DNA of 64,000 bases from Streptomyces lydicus (GCF_004125265.1 NZ_RDTE01000003.1:6696001-6760000), one strand, 5' to 3'; counted from the first letter of the stretch, positions 23,516-32,252 are shown. Numbers and translations: made by a program. Notes: generated from the letters alone by a model not told the origin.

Positions 23516-25033
23516 TCAGGTGGAGCCGTGCCAGTCGTCGCCGTTCACGATCAGGCCCGCGACGATCGCACCGGACATCCCGGCATGGGCCGGTCCGCCG
23601 CCGGGGTGCGACCAGCCGCCGACCGTGTAGAGCCCCGGTATCCGGGTGCGGTTGCCGGGCCGCAGAAAGCGGCCTTCCCGGCCGGCCAGCGCCGGCCCCG
23701 GCACCAGTCCGTCCGGCGCCGGTGGCAGCACCTCCCGCCACAGCACCCGCTCCCGCAGCCCGGGAACCGCGGCCTCGGCGCTCTCGGTCATGAGCTCCGC
23801 GCAGGCCTCCCCGGCCTCCCGGCCCGGCCGGCCGACCAGGTGGGGCGCGGCCACCGTCGCGGTCAGGGTCACCGCCTCATGGGCGTCGTCCGGCCGGGTA
23901 GCGGGATCGTCCGGGCGCAGCACCGTCACCGTGGGCCGGGCACACGGGGTCCGCGGCCCGGAGCCGTCGCCGAACACGCCCGCCAACTCGGCCTCGCGGT
24001 CCGGGGCATGGACCACCGTGCGGTGCACGGCATCCGCGGGGCGCGCACCGCGCAGTGCCAGACAGACCGTGAGCCGACCGGTGGCCCGCTCATCCGGGCC
24101 CAGGGCGGGACGCACCTCGTCGGCACCCCAGGGCTCCCTGCCCCCGCAGAGCTCCACCAGGCGCACCGGATCGACGCCCGCGACCACGAACTCGGCCTCC
24201 TCCACCCGGCCGTCGGCCAGCTCCACGCCCGACGCCCGGCCGTCCTTCTCCACGATCGCGGTGACCGCCGTGCCGAAGCCGAACTCCACCCTGCGCGCCA
24301 GGCACCGCTCGTACAGCGCCTCGGCCAGCGCTCGCATACCGCCGCGCGGATACCAACTGCCGAAGGTCTGCTCCATGTACGGCAGCACGACGGCGCTCGC
24401 CGGGGCGCTGCGCGGATCGAAGCCGTACGCCAGCGCATGGCTCTCCAGCAGCGCGGTCAGCCGGGGGTCGGCCAGCTCACGGCGCGCCACCTCGGCGAGG
24501 GTGGCGGTGGTGGGGCCCTTGCCCCGGCCGAACAGCCCGCGCCTGCGCACCGCCGGATACGGATCGCGCCCCAGCACCCGCCAGTCCTGCCACAGCGGCT
24601 CCTCCAGGAGCGGGCGGCGGGTGGCGTCCCAGGCCTCGCGGGCCCGGCCCATCAGGTCGCTCCAGCGTTCACCGCGGCCCGCGCCCAGCGCCTCGTCCAG
24701 CGCCGCCAGCACCCCGGCCCGGGAGGCGTTCGGCAGCGAGACGGCCGTTCCGTCGGCGAAGACATGCCGGCTCGCGGGGTCGACCTGGGACAGCTCGACG
24801 CAGCTCTCCAGCGGCTCGCGGCCGGTCTTGAGGAACAGATCGCGGTAGACGGCCGGCAGATGCAGCAGGCCGGGTCCCGTATCGAAGGCGAAGCCGTCCC
24901 GCTCCCGCCGTTGCAGCGCGCCGCCATGGGTCGCGCCGCGCTCGAACACCGCCACCCGGTGGCCTGCGACGGCCAGCCGGGCAGCGGCTGCCATCGCGCC
25001 CATCCCGGCGCCGATCACCGCAATCCGTGCCAT
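23516..25033 (-). CDS. CrtI/phytoene desaturase-like FAD oxidoreductase
   Basis: 505 residues. The N-terminal FAD motif RIAVIGAGMGAMAAAARLA, then ERGATHGGALQ and DTGPGLLHLP are typical of phytoene-desaturase-like amine oxidases. The C-terminus has the second signature GLYTVGGWSHPGGGPAHAGMSG (in two parts). Phytoene and related polyenes are the best-known substrates, but no crtB, crtE or cyclase lies nearby, so the substrate is uncertain. The start at 25033 (MARIAVIG) was chosen because the FAD motif must be close to the N-terminus. Confidence 0.8.
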   Translation of the reverse strand: MARIAVIGAGMGAMAAAARLAVAGHRVAVFERGATHGGALQRRERDGFAFDTGPGLLHLPAVYRDLFLKTGREPLESCVELSQVDPASRHVFADGTAVSLPNASRAGVLAALDEALGAGRGERWSDLMGRAREAWDATRRPLLEEPLWQDWRVLGRDPYPAVRRRGLFGRGKGPTTATLAEVARRELADPRLTALLESHALAYGFDPRSAPASAVVLPYMEQTFGSWYPRGGMRALAEALYERCLARRVEFGFGTAVTAIVEKDGRASGVELADGRVEEAEFVVAGVDPVRLVELCGGREPWGADEVRPALGPDERATGRLTVCLALRGARPADAVHRTVVHAPDREAELAGVFGDGSGPRTPCARPTVTVLRPDDPATRPDDAHEAVTLTATVAAPHLVGRPGREAGEACAELMTESAEAAVPGLRERVLWREVLPPAPDGLVPGPALAGREGRFLRPGNRTRIPGLYTVGGWSHPGGGPAHAGMSGAIVAGLIVNGDDWHGST

Positions 25034-25123
25034 GCCTGCGACTTTATCCGGACCCACTGACAACGCCCGCACGGCCGGGGACCCGGCCCGGCAGCGGCCG
25101 TGCCGCCGCGGGACGGCAGGCCG

Positions 25124-25744
25124 TCAGAACGCCGGGGGCAGCGCCTCGCCCGCCGTGGCCAGCCGCTTCTCCTCGCGCCGCTGCCGGCGGCGCCGCAGGT
25201 ACCGGCGGATCCGCGACCACAGGAACACCACCAGGGCGATCCCCGCGGCCAGCAGCGCCGCCGCGATGACCGCCGCGGCCACCGGATGGAACACCGCGAA
25301 GGCGATGATCCCGGCGACGCCCAGATCCTCGGCGAGGCTCAGCACGATGTTGCTGGCCGGCTCCGGCGAGGTGTTGACCGCGATCCGGGTGCCGGCCTTG
25401 ACCAGATGGCTCAGCAGCGCCGTGGAACCGCCCACGGCACCCGCCGCAAGCTCCGGCAGCGAGCCGTTGTGACCGGCCAGCAGTGCCGCCACGACGGCGC
25501 CGGCCACCGGCCGGATCACGGTGTGCACCGTGTCCCAGACCGAGTCGACGTACGGGATCTTGTCGGCGACGGCCTCGCACAGGAAGAGCACCCCGGCCAC
25601 GATCAGCACATCGGGGCGCTGCAGCGCCGCGGGCACCTCGTCGGTGACGCCGGTCGCGCCGAGCAGGCCGAAGAGCAGGACGACGGCGTAGGCGTTGATC
25701 CCGCTCGCCCAGCCACTGGTGAACACCAAGGGAAGTACGGACAC
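25124..25744 (-). CDS. DUF4126-family membrane protein
   Basis: 206 residues with about five hydrophobic segments. The opening FTSGWASGINAYAVVLLFGLLG and the KIPYVDSVWDTVHTVIRPVAGA block (each a continuous stretch at 8-29 and 62-83) match the DUF4126 family of uncharacterised integral membrane proteins. The C-terminus is a strongly basic cytoplasmic tail (RIRRYLRRRRQRREEKR). GTG start. It may follow its own promoter in the 430-bp gap upstream. No function is known. Confidence 0.82.
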   Translation of the reverse strand: MSVLPLVFTSGWASGINAYAVVLLFGLLGATGVTDEVPAALQRPDVLIVAGVLFLCEAVADKIPYVDSVWDTVHTVIRPVAGAVVAALLAGHNGSLPELAAGAVGGSTALLSHLVKAGTRIAVNTSPEPASNIVLSLAEDLGVAGIIAFAVFHPVAAAVIAAALLAAGIALVVFLWSRIRRYLRRRRQRREEKRLATAGEALPPAF

Positions 25745-26174
25745 GCGGGAAAGCGTAGGCCCCGGCCGGGGCCGGTGCCGGGAAACACAGACTCCGGCGT
25801 GGGGCCGTGCCCGGGACCACGGGCTCCGGCTGGGGGCCGGTGCTCAGGGTTGAGTATCCGTACTCAGACACCGAGATGAGTAGGTACGCGGATGGGCCGG
25901 CAGCCGCCCGGAAGGAAGAGTGGGGACCACGGAAGGGAAGCGGCGCCGCACCGCCGACACGGGGCGGCGGAGCGGCGCGGCTCCCGGACGTGACGGGGGA
26001 ACACGGGGGAAGCACGGGGGAGTACGGGGGAAGCGCTGTCCTGGTCGGATCGAGGGGGGAACGATCCGCGCCAGGGCAGCGCACTCTTTTGTGCGGGCAC
26101 GGGGGAAAGGCGGTGCGCGTCGTACCCGACCACTACGGCGCGCACCCGCTGCCTCCCCGGGAGACCCGCCCGGA
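25745..26174. other. 430-bp intergenic region with short repeats
   Basis: No gene supported. Two repeat types stand out. A perfect TGAGTA-TCCG-TACTCA inverted repeat lies at 25851-25866, with a degenerate second copy (TGAGTAGGTACGC) at about 25878-25890. An approximately 11-bp tandem array of ACGGGGGA units lies at about 25992-26034. The first looks like a paired operator upstream of the DUF4126 gene. The second is a G-rich simple repeat. Confidence 0.6.
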
Positions 26175-26789
26175 CTACGGGAGACGGCCGCTGACCCGCC
26201 CCTGGAGCAGTCGCGACAGTGCCGCGTGCACCTCGTCGATCGACCGTTCCGGCTGGTAGGACTGCCAGTCCAGGGCGGCCACCAGCACCATCCCGAACAG
26301 CGCCGACGCGGTCAGCGGGATGTCGATCTCCTCGCTCAGCTCCCCGTCCGCCACCGCCTCGCGCAGCACGTCCTCCACCACGGTGATGGCCCGCCCGCGC
26401 ACCCCCATCAGCGTCGACTGCCAGGCCCGGTTGGTGCGCCACAGCTCGGCCACGTAGAGCTGGGTGAGCGCCGGGTAGCGGGAGATGAAGTCCAGCCCGG
26501 CCCGGATCATCGCGTCCAGCGCGTCGATCCGGCTGCCGCCCCGGCCGGTGACCTCCTCCACGGCCGCTTGCAGGGAGGTCGTCAGCAAGTCGATGCCGTG
26601 TACCAGCAGCTCTTCGAAGAGCACGTTCTTGCTCGCGAAGTTGTAGTAGACCGTGCCCTTCGCGACGCCCGCCCGCTCGGCGATCTCGTCCACCGTGGTG
26701 GACGAGAAGCCCTGTTCGGCGATGAGCGTGACCGCGGCCTCGAAGAGCTTGCGCCGGGTGGCGTCGCGGCGTGTAGTGGAGCTGTCCAT
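26175..26789 (-). CDS. TetR/AcrR-family regulator
   Basis: 204 residues. An N-terminal HTH (TVDEIAERAGVAKGTVYYNF, about 32-51) precedes a ligand-binding helical domain typical of TetR repressors. It is third in a minus-strand run with the YhgE/Pip permease and ABC ATPase. A 22-bp palindrome in front of the ATPase is the likely operator, so a local repressor of export or envelope genes is the best reading. The inducer is unknown. Confidence 0.92.
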   Translation of the reverse strand: MDSSTTRRDATRRKLFEAAVTLIAEQGFSSTTVDEIAERAGVAKGTVYYNFASKNVLFEELLVHGIDLLTTSLQAAVEEVTGRGGSRIDALDAMIRAGLDFISRYPALTQLYVAELWRTNRAWQSTLMGVRGRAITVVEDVLREAVADGELSEEIDIPLTASALFGMVLVAALDWQSYQPERSIDEVHAALSRLLQGRVSGRLP

Positions 26790-26922
26790 GGGGGCGATTG
26801 TGCCGGTCCGCGGCGATCGGTGCGCGGCGCGGTGAGGCGACCCCCGGGCGCGCGGCCCGGGGCGAACCGCCGGCCGGGCGGTGACGGGCGCCGGACGGCG
26901 GCTGCGGCCGGCGGGCCGGCGC

Positions 26923-29130
26923 TCACAGGCTCAGCTCCGGGTGCAGGTCCTTCATCCGCACCACTTGGCGGCCGCGCGCCGTCAGGGACGTCAGCACGAG
27001 CGCCCCCGCGGTGAAGGCCACCAGCACCACGCTGCCCTGCCACACCGGCGCGAGCTCTCCGCCGGTGATCAGCCGGCGCAGCCCCTCCACGACGTAACTC
27101 ATCGGCAGATACGGGTGGATGGCGGCGAAGAAGCCCGGACTGGTCTGTACGGGATAGGTGCCGCCCGCGGAGGTCAGCTGGAGCATCAGCAGCGCCAGCA
27201 CCAGGATCCGGCCGGCCGGGCCGAACTGTGCGTTCAGCCACTGCACGATCGCCGAGAAACAGGCCGTGACCAGCACGAGGAAGCCGATCGTGCCGCCCGC
27301 CCGCACCATCTCCAGGCCGATCGCGAAGTGCAATACGGCCATCAGCGCCGCGGTCTGCAGCACCCCCACCCCGAACACCGGCAGCCATCCGGACACCGCC
27401 ACCCGCCAGGAGGGCGCGCCCATCGCCAGCGCCCGCCGGTTCAGCGGCTGGATCAGCATGTACGCCACCATCGCGCCGACCCACAGGGACAGCGGAATGA
27501 AATACGGGGCGAACCCGGTGCCGTAGTTCGGCGCCTTGTGGACGGCGCCCGAGGCCAGCTGTACGGGGTCGGACATGACCTGGGTGCGTGCGTCGCGGTC
27601 CTTCCTGCCGTAGTCGGGGATCCGCTTCGCCCCGTCGTGCAGCCCGCCGGCCAGCTTCTGTGAGCCGTCGGAGAGCTTGAACATGCCGCCGTTCAGTGTG
27701 TGGGCGCCGTCCTTGAGCCTGCCCACACCGGAGTCGAGGTCGCCCATACCGGCCGCGGCACGGCCCGTACCGTCGTGCAGCCGGTGCGCGCCGTCGTCGA
27801 GCTTGTCCGCGCCGTCGGCCAGCCGGGCGTTGCCCGCGGCCAGCTTGCGCGCCCCCGCGGACACCTTGTGCGCCCCGTCGTTGAGATCGTTGATCTTCTT
27901 GACGGCGGCGTCCATGTCGGCGCCCAGGGTCGGCCCGTGCCGCGCCAGCTCGCCCGCCAGGGAGTGCAGCGTGTCCAGGTCGCGGCCCAGTTGGTCGAGG
28001 TTCTTCTGGTCGTGGACGTACTCGCTGACCTCCTCGGCCCGGTCCGCCGCGGTGGCCGCCTCCTCCGTGAGCTGCTTCAGCTCCGTGCAGGACGTGTCGA
28101 GCCGCACCGCGCCCTCACAGCGCAGCCGGTAGTAGGAGGCCAGATGGTCGGAGAGCCCCCGGGAGAGCTTCGCTCCGCCGGCCGCCGCGGCGGGGAGCTT
28201 GCCGAGGTGGTCACGCACCGCCTGCGAACCGTCGGCGACGAGCTGCGCCGCCTCGCCGATCTCCTTGCCGTGCGCCCGGATGAAGGGCCCCACCTTGCCG
28301 ACGACTCCGTTGACCGTGTCGGCCAGCTGCTGGGTTCCCTGTGCCACCTGCCCGGAACCGTCGGCCAGTTGGCGCGAGCCGTGGGCGGCACTTCCGGCTC
28401 CCTCGGCGAGGTCGGAGCTGCCCCGGGAGAGCCGCCCCGCGCCCGCGTCGAGGTCGCCCAGGCCGGTGACCAGCTTGCCGCTGCCGTCCTTCGCGGTGCC
28501 CAGGCCGTCGGCCAGTTCGCCCGCGCCGTGCCGGGCCTGCCCGATGCCGTCGTGGAGCCGGTCGGCGCCGTCCGCGGCCTGCTCGGTCTTGCCGTGCAGC
28601 GTCGAGAACGAGACGAAGATCTTGTCGAGGAAGGTACGCGCCGACTTCGTGGAGGCCGCGGAACGCACCTCGGAGAACACCGTCCGGGAGATCTGCCCCA
28701 CGATGTAGTTGTTCGCGTCGTTCGTCCGTACCTTGAGGGCGCCGGTCTCCGGGTGGTCCCCGGAACTGGAGGCGATCCGGCGGCTGAAGTCCTCCGGGAT
28801 CGTCAGCGAGAGGTAGTACGAGCCGTCCTCGACGCCCCGGGCGGCCTCCTTGGCGTCCACGGGGCGCCAGTCGAAGGTGTGGCTGTCGGCCAGCCCGCCG
28901 ACGATGCTGTCGCCGGCCGAGAGGTGCTTCCCGTCGACGGCCGCACCCTTGTCCTCGTTGACCAGCGCCACCGGAATCTTGTCCAGCCGTCCGTACGGGT
29001 CCCAGAAGGACCACAGGTACAGCGCGCCGTACAGGAGCGGCAGCAGCAGAAGGGCGGCCAGCGCGGCGCGCGGCAGCTTCCCCCTCCCGAACCGCTTCAG
29101 CTCAAGCGCGGCCAGTTTCGGCGAGCGCAT
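26923..29130 (-). CDS. YhgE/Pip-family membrane protein (ABC-2-like)
   Basis: 735 residues. One membrane helix near the N-terminus (LAALLLLPLLYGALYLWSF, about 25-43) is followed by a very large extracytoplasmic region with LVNEDKG and many heptad-like units of the form LADG-G-L-DG (about 200-300 and 420-520). Five or six C-terminal helices of ABC-2 type end the protein. This is the architecture of YhgE/Pip proteins such as the phage-infection protein of lactococci. Its start lies 29 bp inside the ABC ATPase gene with GAGGAGGGGG as ribosome site, so the two are translationally coupled. Confidence 0.9.
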   Translation of the reverse strand: MRSPKLAALELKRFGRGKLPRAALAALLLLPLLYGALYLWSFWDPYGRLDKIPVALVNEDKGAAVDGKHLSAGDSIVGGLADSHTFDWRPVDAKEAARGVEDGSYYLSLTIPEDFSRRIASSSGDHPETGALKVRTNDANNYIVGQISRTVFSEVRSAASTKSARTFLDKIFVSFSTLHGKTEQAADGADRLHDGIGQARHGAGELADGLGTAKDGSGKLVTGLGDLDAGAGRLSRGSSDLAEGAGSAAHGSRQLADGSGQVAQGTQQLADTVNGVVGKVGPFIRAHGKEIGEAAQLVADGSQAVRDHLGKLPAAAAGGAKLSRGLSDHLASYYRLRCEGAVRLDTSCTELKQLTEEAATAADRAEEVSEYVHDQKNLDQLGRDLDTLHSLAGELARHGPTLGADMDAAVKKINDLNDGAHKVSAGARKLAAGNARLADGADKLDDGAHRLHDGTGRAAAGMGDLDSGVGRLKDGAHTLNGGMFKLSDGSQKLAGGLHDGAKRIPDYGRKDRDARTQVMSDPVQLASGAVHKAPNYGTGFAPYFIPLSLWVGAMVAYMLIQPLNRRALAMGAPSWRVAVSGWLPVFGVGVLQTAALMAVLHFAIGLEMVRAGGTIGFLVLVTACFSAIVQWLNAQFGPAGRILVLALLMLQLTSAGGTYPVQTSPGFFAAIHPYLPMSYVVEGLRRLITGGELAPVWQGSVVLVAFTAGALVLTSLTARGRQVVRMKDLHPELSL

Positions 29131-30022
29131 CGGCCGCCCCCTCCTCGTCGTCGGGTCCGTCGTGCTTGCCGGCCGTGCTGTCCTGCTCGTCCGTGGCGTC
29201 CGTGGCGTCCGTGGCGTCCGTGGCGTCCGTGGCGTCCGTGGCGTCTGAGGCGTCCGAGGCGTCCGAGGTGGCGGGGGAATCGCCGGACGCGCCCTTGGGG
29301 GTGTTCCGGTCCGGGCGGGTGCCCGTGTGGACCAGCACCACGCCCTCGCCGTCCTCCGGAGGCTCGCTGCACACCGCCAGCACGGTGGTACCGGCCGCGG
29401 TCAGGCCGCGCAGCAACGCCCAGGCCGCGGCCCGCTCGCCGTCGGACAGCTTCAGGTCGGTGTCGTCGACGGCCAGCAGCCGGGGGGCGCCGATCAGCGC
29501 GAGCGCCACGGACAGCCGCAGCGCCTCCAGCCGTTCCAGGTCGCGGACGGACGTACGGGTCCCCTTGGGCAGCGCCTCCGGGTCGAGTCCCGCCGCCGCG
29601 AGGGCGCTGTCCACCAGGGCGCGGGCTTCGGCCCGGCGCTCGTGCCGCGGCCGCAGCAGCGCCCGCAGCGAACTGCCGAACCGGCCCTGCAGCAGGGCGC
29701 GTTCCCGCAGATGCTCGCCCACCGTGAGGGCGGGATCGAGCTCGGCGACCCCCGGCACATGGGCGAGCGCGGTGACGGACCGGACAGCGGCCCTTTTCTT
29801 CGGCAGCGGCAGTCCGCCGACCTCGGCGGTGCCGTCGGCGGACTTCATCCGGCCGGTGAGCGCGAGCAGCAGACACGTACGGCCCGAGCCCGAAGGGCCC
29901 TGTACGGCGACCAGTGAGCCGGGTCCGGCGGTGATGTCGATGTCCTGGAACGCCCATCCACGAGGGCCCTTGACCCCGAATCCCGTGGCCGTGACCGCCG
30001 CCCCGTGCGGGGTGCTGTCCAC
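29102..30022 (-). CDS. degenerate ABC-type ATP-binding protein
   Basis: 306 residues. An ABC ATPase fold is recognisable: Walker A GPSGSGRT near residue 45, and strand plus Walker B region RLLAVDDTD near 180. The key residues are altered. The Walker A Lys is Arg, the signature LSGGQ is replaced by LERLEAL, the catalytic Glu after Walker B Asp is Asp, and the switch His is missing (VLAVCSEPP). After about 225 the protein is low complexity, with nine (Ser/Ala/Thr-Asp) triplets from a 9-bp minisatellite. The GTG at 30022 has AAGGAGG upstream, abutting the TetR operator. It probably partners the YhgE/Pip protein, with doubtful ATPase activity. Confidence 0.85.
   Translation of the reverse strand: MDSTPHGAAVTATGFGVKGPRGWAFQDIDITAGPGSLVAVQGPSGSGRTCLLLALTGRMKSADGTAEVGGLPLPKKRAAVRSVTALAHVPGVAELDPALTVGEHLRERALLQGRFGSSLRALLRPRHERRAEARALVDSALAAAGLDPEALPKGTRTSVRDLERLEALRLSVALALIGAPRLLAVDDTDLKLSDGERAAAWALLRGLTAAGTTVLAVCSEPPEDGEGVVLVHTGTRPDRNTPKGASGDSPATSDASDASDATDATDATDATDATDATDEQDSTAGKHDGPDDEEGAADALAETGRA
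29189..29269. repeat. 9-bp minisatellite encoding Asp-Ala-Thr triplets
   Basis: Six perfect copies of GTCCGTGGC and three degenerate copies in tandem. On the minus strand they encode (D-A-T/S) triplets in the C-terminal tail of the ABC protein. The period is a multiple of three, so copy number can vary in frame. Confidence 0.95.
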
Positions 30023-30032
30023 GATCGCCTCC

Positions 30033-30054
30033 TTGAACTGACTGGTCAGTTCAA
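30033..30054 (-). promoter_or_regulatory. TetR-type operator before the ABC/YhgE operon
   Basis: Two perfect 10-bp arms, TTGAACTGAC and its complement, with a 2-bp spacer. The palindrome lies between a TACTTT-type -10 (30056-30061, minus strand) and the AAGGAGG ribosome site, covering the expected transcription start. This placement suits repression by the TetR protein encoded in the same operon. Confidence 0.75.
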
Positions 30055-30287
30055 AAAGTATGCGGTATCCCACCCCTGGTTCCGCAAGGGGGTGTTGAGA
30101 ATCCGTCCCGAAGATCCGTCCCGGAGATCCGGGCCGGGATCTTTCCCGGAGATCCGCCGTGGCGCATGTCCCCTTTCCCACGAAAGTGCAGGCCGGCGCC
30201 GATTGTCAGTGGTGTACGTCACGATGGCTTCATGCGGTCCGAATCGACTTCGGTCCCGAACCGGCATGCGACGACAGGAGGTTCGTC

Positions 30288-30773
30288 ATGGCAGCTCGTC
30301 CCAGCGGGGGCAGCTCCGCTGCGTACGGTCCCCCGAGCGATGTCCACCCCGTCCTGCGAAGGGCGGCCGCGCCACCCGCCGCCCTCACCCTGCTCGCCCA
30401 GGCCCAGCAGGGCCTCGACGAAGCACAGACCCTGGAAACCCCCAACGAGCAGTTCGCCACGGCCCATCTGGCCGCGTTGCGCACCGCCGCCGCCGTCCTC
30501 GCCGTCCGCGGCCGGCCGGAGAGCACCCTGCGTCGCAGGCAGCGTATCCGCAGTGCCTGGGAAGTTCTTCCCGAGGTCGCACCCGAACTCTCCGAGTGGA
30601 GCGCCCTCTTCGCCGCCGGCGCCGCCCGCCGGGCGAAGGCCGAGGCCGGCATAGCCGGCGCGGCCTGCCGCCGGGACGCCGACGATCTGCTGCGCGACGC
30701 CGCCATGTTCCTGCGCCTGGTGGAGCGGATGCTGCTCCTCCAGCCGTCGCTGCCGCCACAGCGGGCGGGATAG
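30288..30773 (+). CDS. SAV_6107-type HEPN-like protein
   Basis: 161 residues, mostly alpha-helical, with ALTLLAQAQQGLDEA and RRRQRIRSAWEVLPEVAPELSEWSALFAAG blocks (each named by its conserved core) typical of the small actinobacterial family called SAV_6107 HEPN proteins. HEPN folds often bind nucleotides or RNA, but I do not see the RX4-6H motif of HEPN nucleases, so nuclease activity is not predicted. The ATG at 30288 was chosen for the CAGGAGG site 7 bp upstream. It is transcribed divergently from the ABC operon. Confidence 0.75.
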   Translation: MAARPSGGSSAAYGPPSDVHPVLRRAAAPPAALTLLAQAQQGLDEAQTLETPNEQFATAHLAALRTAAAVLAVRGRPESTLRRRQRIRSAWEVLPEVAPELSEWSALFAAGAARRAKAEAGIAGAACRRDADDLLRDAAMFLRLVERMLLLQPSLPPQRAG

Positions 30774-30861
30774 GAACGGCGCAATCGCGGCGGCGGCCCA
30801 GGGCGGCGGGTCGGCGACGGCGAGCCGGCGTGGCAGGCCGGGGACGGCGAAGAGCCGGCGA

Positions 30862-30904
30862 GGGGGAGTGGGGCGGGGTGGGGTGGGGTGGGGTGGGGGC
30901 GGGG
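30862..30904 (+). repeat. GGGGT pentamer array, potential G-quadruplex
   Basis: Eight runs of four or more G on the plus strand separated by single T or C, mostly in (GGGGT)n arrangement, 90 bp after the HEPN-like stop. Sequence of this kind can fold as a G-quadruplex in single strands or RNA. It is part of a 465-bp gap (30774-31238) without a gene. Confidence 0.8.
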
Positions 30905-31096
30905 CCCCCGGGGGAGGGGGAGGAGGAAAGGCGAAGAAGCGTCGCCGGCCCGGCGACGCCACCCGCCGCCGGGGGGTATGCCCCGCCAGGGCCACTCACC
31001 GCCAGGGCCGCCCACCCGCCCCGGCGGTCCGCCGCCCCATAGCCCCATAAGCCCCGTCCCCGTAGTCCGCCGACCGCAGTCCGACCCCCGGCGCCG

Positions 31097-31166
31097 TCCG
31101 CCGTCCGTCCCGCGTCCCCCGGCTCCCCCCGCCCCCGGCGCTCGCCCGGCTCCGCGGACGGCGGAC
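31097..31166. repeat. 12-bp inverted repeat upstream of methyltransferase
   Basis: Perfect arms GTCCGCCGTCCG and its complement are separated by 46 bp of C-rich sequence. A TAGGGT -10-like element follows at 31188-31193, about 45 bp before the methyltransferase GTG. The function is unclear. Confidence 0.5.
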
Positions 31167-31238
31167 GCTGGACGGCGTGGGACGGAATAGGGTGGTGGAC
31201 GCCTAGACGTTCATGCCCCCGCCGAGGAGCCACCCGCC

Positions 31239-31994
31239 GTGTCTGACCCGCTGCGCCCCCGCGCCTCCCTTCGTACCGCCGTGGTCTGGGACGTCCTCAA
31301 GGACGCCCTGGAGCGCCGGGTCAAGGCCGCCGGGCGCGACGCCCTGGACGTCCTCGACACCGGCGGCGGCACCGGCAACTTCGCCGTGCCGGTCGCCCGC
31401 CTCGGTCACCACGTCACGGTCGTCGACCCCAGCCCCAACGCCCTCTTCGCCCTGGAGCGCCGCGCGGCGGAGGCGGGCGTCGCCGACCGGGTGCGCGCGG
31501 TGCAGGGGGACGCCCACGGTCTGTTCGACGTCGTCGAGCGCGGCTGCCATGACGTCGTGCTCTGCCACGGCGTGCTGGAGTACGTCGACGACCCGGCCGA
31601 GGGGATCCGCAACGCCGTCGACGCGCTGCGCCCGGCCGGCACCCTCAGCCTGCTGGCGGCCGGTCTGGGCGGCGCGGTCCTCGCACGCGCCCTCGCGGGC
31701 CACTTCACCGAGGCCCACCAGGCCCTCACCGACCCGTCCGGACGCTGGGGCGAGGGCGACCCGATGCCGCGCCGGTTCACCGCCGACCAGCTCACCGACC
31801 TGGTGTCCGGCACCGGGCTGCAGGTCGGGGCGGTGCACGGTGTGCGGGTCTTCGCCGACCTCGTCCCCGGGGTGCTGGTCGACACCGAGCCGGGCGCCAT
31901 GGACGCCCTGCTGAAGCTCGAAGCGGCCGCGGCCGAACAGCCTGCCTTCCACTCCGTGGCCACGCAGTTGCACGTCCTCGCCGAGCGCGACTGA
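31239..31994 (+). CDS. SAM-dependent methyltransferase (class I)
   Basis: 251 residues. The SAM-binding motif LDVLDTGGGTGNFAVPVA (about 36-53) is followed by the acidic ribose-binding VVDPSPNAL, DAHGLF and motif IV CHGVLEYVDDP. The overall pattern resembles CmoM/UbiE-like methyltransferases, but the tRNA or small-molecule substrate cannot be assigned. GTG start with GAGGAG 12 bp upstream. It is a stand-alone gene between two non-coding gaps. Confidence 0.85.
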   Translation: MSDPLRPRASLRTAVVWDVLKDALERRVKAAGRDALDVLDTGGGTGNFAVPVARLGHHVTVVDPSPNALFALERRAAEAGVADRVRAVQGDAHGLFDVVERGCHDVVLCHGVLEYVDDPAEGIRNAVDALRPAGTLSLLAAGLGGAVLARALAGHFTEAHQALTDPSGRWGEGDPMPRRFTADQLTDLVSGTGLQVGAVHGVRVFADLVPGVLVDTEPGAMDALLKLEAAAAEQPAFHSVATQLHVLAERD

Positions 31995-32173
31995 CCCACC
32001 CGGCACACCCGGCTACCGCGTGCAGTCGGCCACAGACCACCCGATCAGCCCCTTCGCCCCGTATGATCGGGGTACGACGTTCCGGCATGGCGGACAGGCG
32101 GGTGGGGAATGCAGGCAGCATCACCACCGGTCGCCGCGGCGGCCCGGACAGTGAATTGGCGTCGAGGGGCGGG

Positions 32174-32202
32174 TTTCACGGGGACGATTCCCTGCCTATC
32201 CT
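32174..32202 (+). promoter_or_regulatory. promoter of the DUF3040 gene
   Basis: TTTCAC, a 17-bp spacer and TATCCT lie 50 bp before the GTG, with a TAGGAGG ribosome site between. A second -10-like TATGAT occurs at 32062-32067 without a good -35. Confidence 0.5.
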
Positions 32203-32252
32203 GAAAGGGTCGCACCCCGGTCGCCCCCGCGACCGACGAGTAGGAGGACTCC

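Noticed and set aside
29189..29269. Minisatellite as a CRISPR-like or regulatory array
   Set aside because: It is a contiguous 9-bp repeat without spacers, in frame within a coding sequence.
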